A stretch of DNA of 64,000 nucleotides from an uncultured Pelagibacteraceae bacterium (GTDB taxonomy: Bacteria > Pseudomonadota > Alphaproteobacteria > Pelagibacterales > Pelagibacteraceae). How positions within the stretch are numbered: the stretch's first letter is position 1; each line of letters opens with the position of its first letter. The notes beneath the pieces are model-generated. The model saw only the letters and a list, made by a program, of their open reading frames with translations. It had not been told where the DNA came from and made no database searches. Below are positions 27,685 to 37,386 of the stretch, piece after piece. The position numbers were made by a program, and so were the translations under genes. The DNA is taken from the NCBI GenBank assembly GCA_902550805.1, contig CACDAL010000005.1:1-64000 (forward strand). The letters are read 5' to 3'.

Positions 27685-28425
27685 ATGAGATTAAAGAATA
27701 AAATTTCTATTATAACTGGTGCGGCCTCTGGATTTGGAAAAGGTATAGCAAAAAAATTTTCTGAAGAAGGAGCTAAATTAATATTGGCGGATATTAATAA
27801 AAATGAGTTAAAAAAAGTTGCAAAAGATCTAGGACAAGATTTTTTTTATGTAGATGTGGCAAATTCTAACAGTATGAAGAAATTATCGGAATATGTTTTT
27901 GACAAATATAAAAAAATAGATGTTATGATAAACAATGCGGGTATAACTCATTTACCAAAGCCATTAGAAGAGGTAAGTGAAGAAGAATTTGATAAAGTTT
28001 TTGCAGTTAATTCAAAATCAGTATTTTTTTGTGGAAAATTCTTTGTTCCACATATGAAAAAAGAAAAAAAAGGATCAATTCTTAATATTGCTTCCACCGC
28101 CGGTCTTTCACCGAGGCCAAATCTAAATTGGTATAATGCGACAAAAGGATGGATGATAACTGCTACTAAAGCAATGGCAGTTGAGCTTGCACCTTTTAAT
28201 GTAAGAGTAAATTCACTTGCTCCTGTTGCTGGAGAAACTCCTCTTCTTAAATCTTTTTTAGGAGAAGATACTCCTGAAAGAAGAAATGCTTTCTTATCTA
28301 CAATTCCCATAGGTAGATTTTCTACCCCTAAAGATTTAGCTAATGCCGCTTGTTTTCTTTGTTCGGATGAAGCTAGCATGATAACCGGTTCAATATTAGA
28401 AGTTGACGGAGGAAGATGCATATAA
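27685..28425 (+). CDS. SDR-family NAD(P)-dependent oxidoreductase
   Basis: A 246-residue classical short-chain dehydrogenase. The cofactor loop ITGAASGFGKGIA (about 9-21), NNAG (about 87-90), the catalytic Ser in LNIASTAG and the YNATK motif (Tyr and Lys) are all present, as is the C-terminal MITGSILEVDGGRCI. The acidic residue in LADINKN after strand 2 suggests NAD preference. Substrate is unknown; ketoacyl reductases, sugar and alcohol dehydrogenases share this layout. It sits between aroE (17 bp) and coaE (0 bp), interrupting a normally contiguous cluster. Confidence 0.88.
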   Translation: MRLKNKISIITGAASGFGKGIAKKFSEEGAKLILADINKNELKKVAKDLGQDFFYVDVANSNSMKKLSEYVFDKYKKIDVMINNAGITHLPKPLEEVSEEEFDKVFAVNSKSVFFCGKFFVPHMKKEKKGSILNIASTAGLSPRPNLNWYNATKGWMITATKAMAVELAPFNVRVNSLAPVAGETPLLKSFLGEDTPERRNAFLSTIPIGRFSTPKDLANAACFLCSDEASMITGSILEVDGGRCI

Positions 28426-29013
28426 ATGCTTAAAAAAATTGGAGTTTTAGGAGATATTGGATCAGGCAAAAGTTTTATCGCTAGCCAATTTGGATGTCCA
28501 GTTTTTAATGCAGATAAGGAAGTAAATAAAATTTATAAAAAAAAATCGTGTTACAAAAAATTGAATAAAAAATTACCGAAATATATTAAATCCTATCCAA
28601 TTAACAAAATAGAGTTAAGTAATGCAATTTTGGCAAACAATAAAAATCTTAGAAAGATTGTTAATATTGTTCATCCGCTTGTTAGAAAAGAAATGAATTA
28701 TTTTTTAAAAAAAAATTATAAAAGAAAAATGGTTGTGTTGGACATTCCACTTTTAATTGAAAATAAATTAAATAAAAAAAAAGATATATTGGTTTATGTA
28801 GATGCAAAAAAAGAAAAAATTAATGAAAAACTCAAAAAAAGGATTAATTATAATAGAAAATTAATTGAAAATTTTAGAAAAATCCAAAAACCTTTGGCTT
28901 TTAAAAAAAAACTATCAACTTATATAATTAAAAATAATTTTAAACTTTCAACTGTAAGAAAAAAAGTTAAATTAATTAAATCTAAGATTATAAATGAAAG
29001 AAATTGTACTTGA
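28426..29013 (+). CDS. coaE: Dephospho-CoA kinase
   Basis: A 195-residue kinase performing the last step of coenzyme A synthesis. The P-loop KIGVLGDIGSGKSFIASQFG and FNADKEVNKIYKK correspond to the CoaE start; IVHPLVRKEM and VLDIPLLIENKLNKK match the conserved HP..R and P.L.E segments. The C-terminal half is very lysine-rich, as is usual for proteins of this genome. It directly follows the SDR stop and overlaps dnaQ by 20 bp. Confidence 0.92.
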   Translation: MLKKIGVLGDIGSGKSFIASQFGCPVFNADKEVNKIYKKKSCYKKLNKKLPKYIKSYPINKIELSNAILANNKNLRKIVNIVHPLVRKEMNYFLKKNYKRKMVVLDIPLLIENKLNKKKDILVYVDAKKEKINEKLKKRINYNRKLIENFRKIQKPLAFKKKLSTYIIKNNFKLSTVRKKVKLIKSKIINERNCT

Positions 29014-29659
29014 TACGGAAACTACGGGATTATCAATCAAAGAAGGGCACAGAATAGTAGAAATAGGATGTATAGAACTTGATGATTTGGTCCCAACTAA
29101 AAAAAATTTTCATTGTTATTTAAATCCGGAGAGAAAAGTTTCAGAACAAGCATTTAAAGTTCATGGATATTCTGATGAATTTCTATCAAAGAAAAAAAAA
29201 TTTATAGATATTGTTGACGATTTCCTAGATTTTATAAGTGATAAAAAAATTATAATACATAATGCTGAATTTGATATAGGCCACCTAAACAATGAACTTA
29301 GTTTAATAGGAAAGGAAAAATTATCAAAAAATCAAATTGTTGATACCTTAGAAATTGCAAGAAATAAATTTCCTGGATCTGGAATAAGTCTCGATGCTTT
29401 ATGTAAAAGATATAACATCGATAATTCAAAAAGAGAAAAACACACAGCTTTATTAGACTGTGAACTTCTTGCAAGAGTTTATATAAATTTATTAGATCAA
29501 AAAGAACCAAAACTTAATTTTTCAAATAGTAATGAGAGTATAGATATTATTAAAGAAGAAAAAATTAATTATTCTAAAAAGATTATACTACCTTCCGATC
29601 AAGAGATTAAAGATCATAAAATATTTTTAAAAAATGATTTAAAAAAAAATTTTTATTAA
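28994..29659 (+). CDS. dnaQ: DNA polymerase III epsilon subunit (proofreading exonuclease)
   Basis: A 221-residue DEDDh 3'-5' exonuclease. Exo I is LDTETTGLS, Exo II is IIHNAEFDIGHLN, and Exo III is KREKHTALLDCELLARVY with the catalytic His and Asp. The C-terminal ~45 residues lack conservation and may contact the polymerase alpha subunit. The gene overlaps coaE by 20 bp. Its TAA shares the palindrome TTAA with the stop of convergent secB. Confidence 0.96.
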   Translation: MKEIVLDTETTGLSIKEGHRIVEIGCIELDDLVPTKKNFHCYLNPERKVSEQAFKVHGYSDEFLSKKKKFIDIVDDFLDFISDKKIIIHNAEFDIGHLNNELSLIGKEKLSKNQIVDTLEIARNKFPGSGISLDALCKRYNIDNSKREKHTALLDCELLARVYINLLDQKEPKLNFSNSNESIDIIKEEKINYSKKIILPSDQEIKDHKIFLKNDLKKNFY

Positions 29660-30078
29660 CTTAATTTTTGATCATAAAGTTTTTTAAAATCAATTTTTCC
29701 TTTTAATTCCAAGTTAGTAAAACCTGATAATTTTAAAATTTCAACAAAAGCTTTTTCCAATTTAGGATAAATTTCAATTTGTAAATCACATAATAATAAT
29801 TTTTTTAATTCTTCTTTATCTGGATTTTCATTATCAATCTGTACGATCGTTGAATAAACCATTTCAAATTGTGATTTTTTTTTTGAATTATTTTTATCCT
29901 GATAGATAAGCTTTGTATAAACTTCTACCATTTTATTTTTAATTGCTCTGGTTGATATATCTATGTCCAAAGAATATTTGGAAATATTTTCTTTAGTAAT
30001 CAGATAACTTTCCGCGTCTGGAATCTCAACAGATAAATCTTTAATATAATTAATAATGATTTTATAATTAATACTCAT
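29656..30078 (-). CDS. secB: Protein-export chaperone SecB
   Basis: A 140-residue SecB homologue. Residues NYIKDLSVEIPDAE correspond to the conserved start (YIKDLSFE.PNAP). LDIDISTRAIKNKMVEVYTKLIY matches the beta-sheet region, and the helical C-terminus follows. The canonical LFPYAR segment is replaced by LQIEIYPKLEKAFVEIL, so it is divergent. SecB holds preproteins unfolded for SecA. The position next to dnaQ and fxsA is the usual alphaproteobacterial arrangement and supports the call. It overlaps fxsA by 4 bp. Confidence 0.85.
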   Translation of the reverse strand: MSINYKIIINYIKDLSVEIPDAESYLITKENISKYSLDIDISTRAIKNKMVEVYTKLIYQDKNNSKKKSQFEMVYSTIVQIDNENPDKEELKKLLLCDLQIEIYPKLEKAFVEILKLSGFTNLELKGKIDFKKLYDQKLS

Positions 30079-30491
30079 TTTTTATCATCAATATCTTCAT
30101 ATTCTCCATCAATAAAGTTTTTTTCTGTTGGATTTTTATTGGTTGAATATTTTTTTGATATTTTTTTTAAAAAAAATTTTCTTGTATAAGGAAATATTAA
30201 AAAGATGCCGAATATATCAGTTGCAAAACCCGGTATTATCAAAAGTAATGCCGCAAAAGCAAGCGCGGCGCCTGAAATTATTTCATAAATAGGGATTTCA
30301 TTTTTTAATAACTGACCCATACCCGATTTAAGCGTGTTAAAGCCTTCGAATCGTGCATAAGCAACACCGATAATTGCTGTTAAAAATATTAATGAAATCG
30401 TATAGAAAGCACCTATTTGAGTTCCAATTTTTATAAAAAGATAAATTTCCACAATAGGAATTGATATTATTAAAATTAAAAGTGTGTTCAT
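30075..30491 (-). CDS. fxsA: FxsA-family inner-membrane protein
   Basis: A 138-residue membrane protein with three or four hydrophobic segments (about residues 2-20, 25-45, 72-90 and 93-105). The N-terminal PIVEIYLFIKIGTQIGAFYTI and the GALLIIPGFATDIFG-like stretch (ALLLIIPGFATDIFGIFLIFP) are the FxsA signature. The C-terminus is basic and cytoplasmic, ending in acidic residues. E. coli FxsA is known only for affecting phage T7 exclusion; the normal role is unknown. It is upstream of secB on the same strand and divergent from the Tim44-domain gene. Confidence 0.9.
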   Translation of the reverse strand: MNTLLILIISIPIVEIYLFIKIGTQIGAFYTISLIFLTAIIGVAYARFEGFNTLKSGMGQLLKNEIPIYEIISGAALAFAALLLIIPGFATDIFGIFLIFPYTRKFFLKKISKKYSTNKNPTEKNFIDGEYEDIDDKK

Positions 30492-30522
30492 TTGTCTATA
30501 ATGTAAATTGCAGGTTGAAATT

Positions 30523-31137
30523 ATGCAACATAGTAAATATTATTATTATATGAATTATAGCTTTGAATATATAGATATAATACTTCTTGCAATGATTGCG
30601 GGTTTCATTTTTCTTAGATTAAGAGGAATTCTTGGAAAAAAAACTGGATTTGAAGAAGATTTAAGTCCTTCCTATTCACATGAGGCTTCAGAGACAAAAC
30701 CAACACCAAAATTAAACGATGATACATTTGATGAAAATGCAAAAAAGGAATTTTTAAAAGGTGCGCAAGTTGCTTATGAATTAATAATTACCAACTTTTC
30801 AAAAGGAAATTTGAAAGAGATTAAATCTTTATTGAACAAAAGTGTGTATCAAGATTTTGATAAAGCTATAAAAGAAAAAAAATCAAAAAATATTTTATCT
30901 GAAACTACATTTATAGGAATTGACTCTGCGGAAATAAAAGATCATCAGCAAAATAAAAATATGATAGAAGTAACCGTTGAATTTGTTAGTGAAATTATTT
31001 CGTGTATAAAAGATAAAGATAATAGAATAATATCAGGCGATCCTGAAAAAATAAAAAAAGTTCATGATATTTGGAAATTTTCTAAAGATAGTAATTCAAA
31101 TAACCCAAATTGGTTTTTAATAGATACACAAGTATAA
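30523..31137 (+). CDS. Tim44/TimA-domain membrane-associated protein
   Basis: A Tim44-like protein of about 204 residues. One N-terminal membrane helix (IDIILLAMIAGFIFLRLRGILGKKTG) is followed by a charged linker and the Tim44 domain from about NAKKEFLKGAQVAYELIITNFSKGNLKEIKSLL to the WKFSK...NPNWFLIDTQV end. Bacterial Tim44 proteins are inner-membrane-attached and possibly linked to protein export. The start is uncertain: ATG 30523 has an AGG eight bases upstream, ATG 30550 best fits the family N-terminus, and TTG 30508 is the longest. Position between fxsA and smr is conserved. Confidence 0.88.
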   Translation: MQHSKYYYYMNYSFEYIDIILLAMIAGFIFLRLRGILGKKTGFEEDLSPSYSHEASETKPTPKLNDDTFDENAKKEFLKGAQVAYELIITNFSKGNLKEIKSLLNKSVYQDFDKAIKEKKSKNILSETTFIGIDSAEIKDHQQNKNMIEVTVEFVSEIISCIKDKDNRIISGDPEKIKKVHDIWKFSKDSNSNNPNWFLIDTQV

Positions 31138-31557
31138 TTGATTAAAAAAATTTCAGATAAAGATAAAAAAGACTGGGAAAAATTTATTAATAGTTCTGAT
31201 AAGTTAGACAACAAAGATAAAAGTGAAATCAATGAATCTTCTAATTATATTAAAAAAACAATTGATTTACATGGGTATACTTTGGATGAAGCTAACCAAA
31301 AAATTTCACAATTTATAGAAAATTGTTTTTTACAAGGAGTAAATAAAATAAATATTATAACAGGAAAAGGATTAAGATCTAAAAATTTAAATGATCCTTA
31401 CCAATCAAAAGATTTGAGTATTTTAAAATACGCAGTTCCGGATTACATAAAAAAAAATTCTGAAATAATGAAAAAAATTTTAAAAATAGATCTAGATGCT
31501 GTTGAGAGTCCTTCCAAAGGAAATTTTGATATAATTTTAAAATCAAAAAAAAAGTGA
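31138..31557 (+). CDS. Smr/MutS2-domain endonuclease-like protein
   Basis: A 139-residue protein starting with TTG directly after the Tim44-gene stop (TAATTG). The Smr core is IDLHGYTLDEANQKISQFIENCFLQGVNKINIITGKG, with the DLHG and the TGKG motifs, followed by LKYAVPDYIKKN. Smr domains cleave or bind nucleic acids, and recent work links them to processing of collided ribosomes. The short N-terminal region is charged. In other alphaproteobacteria an mltA gene often lies between the Tim44 gene and smr; it is absent here. Confidence 0.9.
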   Translation: MIKKISDKDKKDWEKFINSSDKLDNKDKSEINESSNYIKKTIDLHGYTLDEANQKISQFIENCFLQGVNKINIITGKGLRSKNLNDPYQSKDLSILKYAVPDYIKKNSEIMKKILKIDLDAVESPSKGNFDIILKSKKK

Positions 31558-31565
31558 ATATAAAA

Positions 31566-32936
31566 TTATAAAATAAATTTAGATAAATCAGTATCTTTTA
31601 CTAGTTCACCAATATTTTTCTTAATATAATCTGAATCTACTGTTATTTTTTCGCCAGACCTATCTGTTGCTGTAAAGCTAATTTCATCTAAAACTCTTTC
31701 AATAATTGTGTGCAGTCTTCTTGCGCCAATATTTTCTACTGTTGAGTTTACTTCATTTGCTATATTTGCGATTGTATCAATACCATCATCTGTAAAATCT
31801 AATTCTACATTTTCAGTTTTTAGCAAAGCTTTATATTGTTTAATTAAACTATTATCTGGTTCTTTTAATATTCTTATAAAATCTTCACTATTTAAAGCAT
31901 CAAGCTCAACTCTTATTGGTAGTCTTCCTTGCAATTCTGGCAAAAGGTCAGAAGGTTTTGCTAATTGAAAAGCTCCAGATGCGATAAATAAAATATGGTC
32001 AGTTTTAATTGGTCCGTATTTTGTGCTTACAGTTGTTCCTTCAATTAATGGGAGCAAATCTCTTTGAACACCTTCTCTAGATACATCTCCACCAACTCTA
32101 TCTGTTCTTGCAGAAATTTTATCTATTTCATCTAAAAATACTATTCCATTATTTTCTGTAGTATTTTTTGCTGATTTTATAATTTTGTCTTGTTCAATTA
32201 ATTTATCAGACTCTTCGTTAATTAATATTTCATGTGATTCTTTTACAGACATTTTCTTCTTCTTAGGCTTTGTGCCCATTGATTTGCCCAACATGTCAGA
32301 AATGTTTATCATACCAACATTTGCTCCAGGCATACCTGGTATTTCAAATGATGGCATTTGACTTCCAGAATCACTTACAGCTATTTCTATTTCATTATCG
32401 TCTAGATCCCCATCTCTTAATCTTTTTCTAAAACTTTCCCTTGTGGCAACACTTGCTTTGTTTCCAACTAAAGCATCTAAAACTCTTTCTTCAGCTAATT
32501 TTTGTGCGTGAGAATGAACTTCTTTTCTTTTTTTGACTTTTTCCATTGCTATTGCAATTTCTAAAAGGTCTCTAATAATTTGTTCAACATCTCTTCCTAC
32601 ATACCCAACTTCAGTAAACCTAGTTGCTTCAACTTTTACAAAAGGAGCCTCAGCTAATTTTGAAAGTCTTCTGGAAATTTCTGTTTTACCAACTCCAGTT
32701 GGTCCAATCATAAGTATATTTTTTGGAAGAACTTCATCTTTCATATCACCTGTAAGAGCCTGTCTTCTCCATCTATTTCTTAGTGCTATTGCAACAGCTC
32801 TTTTTGCTTTGTTTTGGCCAACAACAAACCTGTCTAGTTCAGATACAATTTCTCTAGGTGAAAGAGAATTTTGAACATTTTTATTTTCACTTGAAACTTT
32901 TTCTTTTGGGAATGATGTTACGTTTGATTTTTTCAT
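31566..32936 (-). CDS. hslU: HslU ATPase of the HslUV protease
   Basis: A 456-residue AAA+ unfoldase, full length. [34 protein letters not shown], Walker [17 protein letters not shown], the pore motif region [15 protein letters not shown], Walker [12 protein letters not shown], and the C-terminal [18 protein letters not shown] with the terminal FIL tail that docks into HslV are present. The I domain (about 110-240) contains an Asp/Asn-rich and a [12 protein letters not shown] stretch. It follows hslV by 3 bp. Confidence 0.98.
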   Translation of the reverse strand: MKKSNVTSFPKEKVSSENKNVQNSLSPREIVSELDRFVVGQNKAKRAVAIALRNRWRRQALTGDMKDEVLPKNILMIGPTGVGKTEISRRLSKLAEAPFVKVEATRFTEVGYVGRDVEQIIRDLLEIAIAMEKVKKRKEVHSHAQKLAEERVLDALVGNKASVATRESFRKRLRDGDLDDNEIEIAVSDSGSQMPSFEIPGMPGANVGMINISDMLGKSMGTKPKKKKMSVKESHEILINEESDKLIEQDKIIKSAKNTTENNGIVFLDEIDKISARTDRVGGDVSREGVQRDLLPLIEGTTVSTKYGPIKTDHILFIASGAFQLAKPSDLLPELQGRLPIRVELDALNSEDFIRILKEPDNSLIKQYKALLKTENVELDFTDDGIDTIANIANEVNSTVENIGARRLHTIIERVLDEISFTATDRSGEKITVDSDYIKKNIGELVKDTDLSKFIL

Positions 32937-32939
32937 AAT

Positions 32940-33455
32940 TTAAATTTTTTCTATGCTAATATTTTCGTTTGTAAAAACGCATATTTCAGATGCTACTTTA
33001 ATAGCTTTTTTTGCGATTTCTTCTGCTGATAAATCTGTGTCCATTAAAACTTTAGCAGAAGCTAGAGCATAATTTCCACCTGAGCCAATGCCAATTACAT
33101 CTCCTTCAGGTTCTAAAACATCACCCGTTCCCGAAATTATAAAACTTTTTTCTTTATCACCAATTGCCATCAATGCTTCTAATCTTCTTAAATATTTATC
33201 TGTTCTCCAATCTTTGGCCAATTCAACAGCCGCTCTTGTTAAATTTCCAGCATGTTTTTCTAATTTTGATTCCAATCTTTCAAAGAGAGTTAGCGCATCA
33301 GCTGTCGATCCAGCAAAACCCGCTATCACATTTCTTTTCTCAATTTTACGAACTTTATTTGCAGTTTTTTTAATTACTGTATTTCCCATGCTAACCTGTC
33401 CATCGCTAGCAACTACTACGTCATTATTCTTTCTAACCAATACAATTGTTGTCAT
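32940..33455 (-). CDS. hslV: HslV peptidase of the HslUV protease
   Basis: A 171-residue proteasome-like threonine peptidase. It starts [27 protein letters not shown], so Met removal exposes the catalytic Thr, with no longer propeptide. [19 protein letters not shown] and [18 protein letters not shown] are conserved. It forms a double hexamer with HslU caps to degrade misfolded proteins in the cytoplasm. It heads the hslV-hslU pair; the 91-bp gap to divergent hisB must carry both promoters. Confidence 0.98.
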   Translation of the reverse strand: MTTIVLVRKNNDVVVASDGQVSMGNTVIKKTANKVRKIEKRNVIAGFAGSTADALTLFERLESKLEKHAGNLTRAAVELAKDWRTDKYLRRLEALMAIGDKEKSFIISGTGDVLEPEGDVIGIGSGGNYALASAKVLMDTDLSAEEIAKKAIKVASEICVFTNENISIEKI

Positions 33456-33546
33456 AGGCTATAAATGGATACTAAATTGGATAGTTCAAGACCAGACCCA
33501 GTATTATTGCCATAATTCAATATTAGATATATACCTTTTTTAAATT

Positions 33547-34137
33547 ATGAAGAGAAAAGCAAAAATAAGCAGGAAAACCAAAGAAACCAACATCAATGTT
33601 GATTTAAATATTGATGGAAAAGGTAAATACAAAATTGAAACTGGTATAGGTTTTTTAAATCATATGCTTGAGCAATTATCCAAGCACTCGTCTATGGATA
33701 TAAATCTTAAGGCTAAAGGCGATACCCACATAGATCTTCACCACACGACAGAAGATACAGGGATTGCTATAGGCGAATGTTTAAAAAAAGCATCTAAAAA
33801 ATTTATTGGAATAAAAAGATATGCTCATGCATTAATTCCAATGGATGAAACATTAACTAGAGTAGCAATAGATATGTCAAACAGACCTTATTTAATTTGG
33901 AATGTTAAGTTAAAAGTAGAAAAATTGGGAGAGATGGACACCGAACTATTCAAAGAATGGTTTCAAGCGTTTTCACAAGCCGCAGGAATTACAATGCACA
34001 TTGAAAATATTTATGGTGACAATAGCCACCACATCATTGAATCTTGTTTTAAAGGTTTGGCAAGATCATTACGTGCTGCTTTAGAAATGGACCCTAGAAA
34101 TAAAAATACGATACCTTCTACAAAAGGTTCTTTATAA
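33547..34137 (+). CDS. hisB: Imidazoleglycerol-phosphate dehydratase
   Basis: A 196-residue monofunctional [19 protein letters not shown], the metal-binding [14 protein letters not shown] and the second metal site [21 protein letters not shown] are the family signatures. It catalyses the sixth step of histidine synthesis. It leads hisB-hisH-hisA-hisF-hisE, spaced by 5, 1, -8 and 1 bp. No attenuator leader or histidine-rich leader peptide was seen in the 91-bp upstream gap. Confidence 0.98.
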   Translation: MKRKAKISRKTKETNINVDLNIDGKGKYKIETGIGFLNHMLEQLSKHSSMDINLKAKGDTHIDLHHTTEDTGIAIGECLKKASKKFIGIKRYAHALIPMDETLTRVAIDMSNRPYLIWNVKLKVEKLGEMDTELFKEWFQAFSQAAGITMHIENIYGDNSHHIIESCFKGLARSLRAALEMDPRNKNTIPSTKGSL

Positions 34138-34142
34138 GTTTA

Positions 34143-34769
34143 ATGAACGTCACAATTGTTGACTATAACTCGGGCAATATTAGCTCTGTAATAAACTCCT
34201 TTAAGGAAGTTGCTAAGGATAAAGTAAATATTGAAGTAACTTCAGATTTAAATAAGATTAAATCTAGTGATAAAGTAGTTTTGCCGGGGCAGGGTTCGTT
34301 CAAGAGTTGTGTTGACGCACTAAACAATATCAATGGTTTGGTGGATACCTTAAATGATTTTGCAATTAATAATAAAAAACCCTTACTTGGAATTTGTGTT
34401 GGATTACAAATGTTTGCAGATATTGGATATGAAGAAACAGAAACAAAAGGTTTGGGCTGGATTTCAGGAAAAGTATCAAAAATTGATAATCAAAATGGAA
34501 AATACAAGCTTCCCCACATAGGATGGAACCAAATAAAAATTCTTAAAGAAAGTAAGATTTTTAAAAATATTGAAAACAATTCACACATGTATTTTGTGCA
34601 TAGTTATGAATTTATACCGAATGATAAAAATGTAATTTCTGCAACGGCAGATTATTCAACAAATATTGTTTGTTCTGCAGAAAAAGAAAATATCTTTGGA
34701 ACTCAATTTCACCCAGAGAAAAGCGATAAAATAGGACTACAAATAATTGATAACTTTATAAATTTATAA
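34143..34769 (+). CDS. hisH: Imidazole glycerol phosphate synthase, glutaminase subunit
   Basis: A 208-residue class I glutamine amidotransferase that feeds ammonia to HisF. IVDYNSGNISSVINS, VLPGQGSFKSC, the nucleophile elbow LLGICVGLQMFAD with its Cys, and the FGTQFHPEKS motif with catalytic His and Glu are visible. It acts in the cytoplasm as the HisH-HisF dimer; hisA lies between the two genes, as is common. Confidence 0.97.
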   Translation: MNVTIVDYNSGNISSVINSFKEVAKDKVNIEVTSDLNKIKSSDKVVLPGQGSFKSCVDALNNINGLVDTLNDFAINNKKPLLGICVGLQMFADIGYEETETKGLGWISGKVSKIDNQNGKYKLPHIGWNQIKILKESKIFKNIENNSHMYFVHSYEFIPNDKNVISATADYSTNIVCSAEKENIFGTQFHPEKSDKIGLQIIDNFINL

Positions 34770-34770
34770 A

Positions 34771-35493
34771 ATGAAAATATTTCCAGCAATTGATATTAAA
34801 GGCAAGAAGTGTGTGAGGTTAATCAAAGGAGATTTTAATAATAAAACTGAATATGAAGCATCGCCAGTCGATCAAGCTGGTAAATACAAAGATCACGGTT
34901 TTAAAAATTTACACATTATTGATTTAGATGGAGCTTTAACTGGAGAGACGGTTAATATTGATACTATTGAGGAAATAGTGGGTAAATTTGACCTTAAGAT
35001 TGAGATAGGAGGCGGTATTAGAAACTTTGAAAGTATTCAAAAATATACTGATGCTGGTGTTGAAAAAGTAATTTTAGGAAGCGCCGCTATAAAAGATAAA
35101 AATTTTTTAAAAGAGGCATGTCAAAAATTTCCAAACAAAATTGCTTTAGGTCTCGATGCTAAAGCCGGTTGCCTATCCGTATCTGGTTGGAAGGAAAATT
35201 TAAATATATTAGCTTTAGATTTCTTAAAAGAAGTGAATGATTATGGTGCTAGTAGATTAATTTATACGGATATTAATAGAGATGGAACAAAGGCAAGTCC
35301 AAATTTAGAAGAAACATCAAAAGTTGCTGATACATCCAATTGCCCAGTAATTATTTCGGGAGGAGTTTCTTCAATTGATGATGTTAAAAAAGCAAAAGAT
35401 TTAAATAAAAATATTGAAGGTATAATAATTGGCAAAGCTATATATGATGGCGATATTAAACTAGATGAACTAGCGAGAGAAATAGATGCTTAA
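34771..35493 (+). CDS. hisA: ProFAR isomerase
   Basis: A 240-residue TIM-barrel isomerase of histidine synthesis. It begins [22 protein letters not shown] with the catalytic Asp at position 8. [25 protein letters not shown], the second catalytic region [11 protein letters not shown] and [13 protein letters not shown] follow. It overlaps hisF by 8 bp; the two are ancient paralogues with the same internal half-barrel symmetry. Confidence 0.97.
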   Translation: MKIFPAIDIKGKKCVRLIKGDFNNKTEYEASPVDQAGKYKDHGFKNLHIIDLDGALTGETVNIDTIEEIVGKFDLKIEIGGGIRNFESIQKYTDAGVEKVILGSAAIKDKNFLKEACQKFPNKIALGLDAKAGCLSVSGWKENLNILALDFLKEVNDYGASRLIYTDINRDGTKASPNLEETSKVADTSNCPVIISGGVSSIDDVKKAKDLNKNIEGIIIGKAIYDGDIKLDELAREIDA

Positions 35494-36241
35494 AAATAGA
35501 ATAATACCTTGCTTAGATGTTAAAAATGGTCGTGTCGTTAAAGGTATAAACTTTGTTGATTTAAAAGATGCAGGTGACCCTGTTGAGCAAGCACAAATTT
35601 ATAGCGATGGTGGTGCAGATGAAATTTGTTTTTTAGATATTACTGCTTCAAATGAAAATAGGGATATTATTTATGATGTAGTAAAAAATACATCTAAAAA
35701 ATGTTTCGTGCCGTTAACGGTTGGAGGAGGCGTTAGGGGTGTTGAAGATATTAATAAATTACTTAATTGTGGAGCTGATAAGGTATCTATAAACACAGCT
35801 GCTGTCCAAAATGCAGAAGTAGTTGTTGAAAGTTCAAAAAAATTTGGATCACAGTGCATTGTTGTTGCCATAGATGCAAAAAAAAATGAAGATAAATGGG
35901 AAGTTTTTACTCATGGAGGAAGAAATAATACCGGAATAGATGCAATAGAATTTGCAAAAAAAATGGAAGATAGCGGTGCCGGTGAACTTCTAGTGACTTC
36001 AATGGATAGAGATGGAACACAAGTTGGATTTGATATTGATTTAACATCCAAAATATCCGCAAAAGTTAATATTCCATTAATAGCTTCCGGAGGCGTTGGA
36101 AATCTAGATCATTTAGTTGATGGGATTATATTAGGAAATGCAAGTGCTGTTTTAGCAGCATCTATATTTCACTATGGTAAATATTCCGTAAAAGAGGCCA
36201 AGGAATATTTGGACTCAAAAGGAATACCTGTTAGAATTTAA
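35486..36241 (+). CDS. hisF: Imidazole glycerol phosphate synthase, cyclase subunit
   Basis: A 251-residue TIM-barrel cyclase. [23 protein letters not shown] with the catalytic Asp, [47 protein letters not shown] and [15 protein letters not shown] are the hallmark blocks. It makes IGP and AICAR from PRFAR with ammonia from HisH. AICAR is then used by PurH, encoded at 44-45.5 kb. Confidence 0.98.
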   Translation: MLKNRIIPCLDVKNGRVVKGINFVDLKDAGDPVEQAQIYSDGGADEICFLDITASNENRDIIYDVVKNTSKKCFVPLTVGGGVRGVEDINKLLNCGADKVSINTAAVQNAEVVVESSKKFGSQCIVVAIDAKKNEDKWEVFTHGGRNNTGIDAIEFAKKMEDSGAGELLVTSMDRDGTQVGFDIDLTSKISAKVNIPLIASGGVGNLDHLVDGIILGNASAVLAASIFHYGKYSVKEAKEYLDSKGIPVRI

Positions 36242-36242
36242 T

Positions 36243-36515
36243 ATGCTCAATACACTTGAAAACCTATTTAAGCTTGCAAGAGAAAGAAAAAATAATCCTG
36301 TGGAAGGCTCATATACTAATAAACTTCTAGGCGATAAATCTTTAAGTAAAGAAAAAGTTTTGGAGGAAATAAATGAACTAATAGAGGCAGTAGAAAACGA
36401 TACAAATAAAATTCATGAAGCAGCTGATGTTTTTTATCATTTGGTAATGTATCTTGAAGTCAATCAAATTAAAATTGAAGATATAATGGAAGAACTAAAT
36501 AAGAGGAAAAAATGA
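36243..36515 (+). CDS. hisE: Phosphoribosyl-ATP pyrophosphatase
   Basis: A 90-residue stand-alone HisE of the MazG-like all-alpha fold. The family features are SYTNKLLGDKSLSKEKVLEEINELIEAVEND and HEAADVFYHLVMYLEVN, with acidic residues that bind Mg. It performs the second step of histidine synthesis. hisI is not fused to it and is not in this window. It overlaps the HIT gene by 4 bp. Confidence 0.94.
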   Translation: MLNTLENLFKLARERKNNPVEGSYTNKLLGDKSLSKEKVLEEINELIEAVENDTNKIHEAADVFYHLVMYLEVNQIKIEDIMEELNKRKK

Positions 36516-36877
36516 GTTATGATGATAATAATATTTTTGCAAAGATAATAAGAGGAGAGATTCCTTGTAAAAAAATTTATGAAGATGATTTTGTTCTTTC
36601 ATTTCATGATATTAGCCCACAAAAAAAAATTCATGCACTAGTTATTCCAAAAGGTAAGTATGTGGACCTTGATGATTTTAGCAATAATGCTTCTTCTGAT
36701 GAGATGGTAGGGTTGTTAAAAGGAATAAATACTGTTGCCAAAAAACTTGGGATTTCTGTAGATACTGGAAAAGGATATAGAGCGTTAGCGAATATTAGTG
36801 AAGATGGAGGTCAAGAAGTGCCTCATTTACACTTTCACTTATTTGGTGGCGAAAAAATTGGCAAAATGGTTTTGTGA
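36512..36877 (+). CDS. HIT-family nucleotide hydrolase (HinT-like)
   Basis: A 121-residue histidine-triad protein. The start NIFAKIIRGEIPCKKIYEDDFVLSFHDISPQ is typical of HinT, and the active site near the C-terminus reads HLHFHLFGG (H-x-H-x-H). HinT enzymes hydrolyse purine nucleoside phosphoramidates and acyl-adenylates. A HIT gene next to the his genes is common in alphaproteobacteria. It overlaps hisE (4 bp) and the GNAT gene (GTGA, 4 bp). Confidence 0.94.
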   Translation: MSYDDNNIFAKIIRGEIPCKKIYEDDFVLSFHDISPQKKIHALVIPKGKYVDLDDFSNNASSDEMVGLLKGINTVAKKLGISVDTGKGYRALANISEDGGQEVPHLHFHLFGGEKIGKMVL

Positions 36878-37386
36878 TTGTTAAAGTCCATAGAAATTAT
36901 TTAGAAATAAATTCTATAAAAGAGCTTAAACTTTCTGATGCTCCTAACAAAAATTGTTATTTAAGTTTAGTTGATCCACCTGATTTCAATTTAAATAAGT
37001 TTTTTTATAAACAAGTTGGGAAAGATTATAGATGGATTGATAGATTAGTCTGGAGTGATAATAAATGGATTAATTATGTAGAAAACTCACGCGTTAAAAC
37101 TTACATTTTAAGAGACAATGAAAATTTAGTTGGTTATTTTGAAAATATTTTAGATTTTGAGAAAAAACATAGCGAAATTGCTTATTTTGGAATTTTAAGT
37201 GAATTTTTTGGTAAAAAATATGGGAGTTATTTACTTTCTGAGGCTATAAAAAAATCTTTTGAAAAAGGTATTAATAGAGTTTGGGTTCATACTTGTTCTC
37301 TAGATCATAAAAACGCTTTAAAAAATTATCAGGCAAGAGGAATGAAAATATTTAAAGCCGAAATAATAAATTTAGAAATTAATTGA
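36874..37386 (+). CDS. GNAT-family N-acetyltransferase
   Basis: A 170-residue acetyltransferase starting at GTG, overlapping the HIT stop as GTGA. The acetyl-CoA region is EIAYFGILSEFFGKKYGSYLLSEAIKKSFEKG, a variant of the R/Q-x-x-G-x-G/A motif (GKKYGS), followed by VWVHTCSLDHKNALKNYQARGMKIF, the usual GNAT motif B. The N-terminal half is a mixed alpha/beta region with no known signature. Substrate is unknown. Its stop overlaps the convergent lolA end by 8 bp. Confidence 0.85.
   Translation: MIVKVHRNYLEINSIKELKLSDAPNKNCYLSLVDPPDFNLNKFFYKQVGKDYRWIDRLVWSDNKWINYVENSRVKTYILRDNENLVGYFENILDFEKKHSEIAYFGILSEFFGKKYGSYLLSEAIKKSFEKGINRVWVHTCSLDHKNALKNYQARGMKIFKAEIINLEIN

Noticed and set aside
27948..28469. 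173-residue minus-strand ORF
   Set aside because: It is antisense to the SDR and the start of coaE, has no recognisable motif, and the plus-strand genes show clear family signatures.
33088..33543. 151-residue plus-strand ORF
   Set aside because: It is antisense to hslV, which is complete and strongly conserved; the composition is what a reversed HslV sequence gives.
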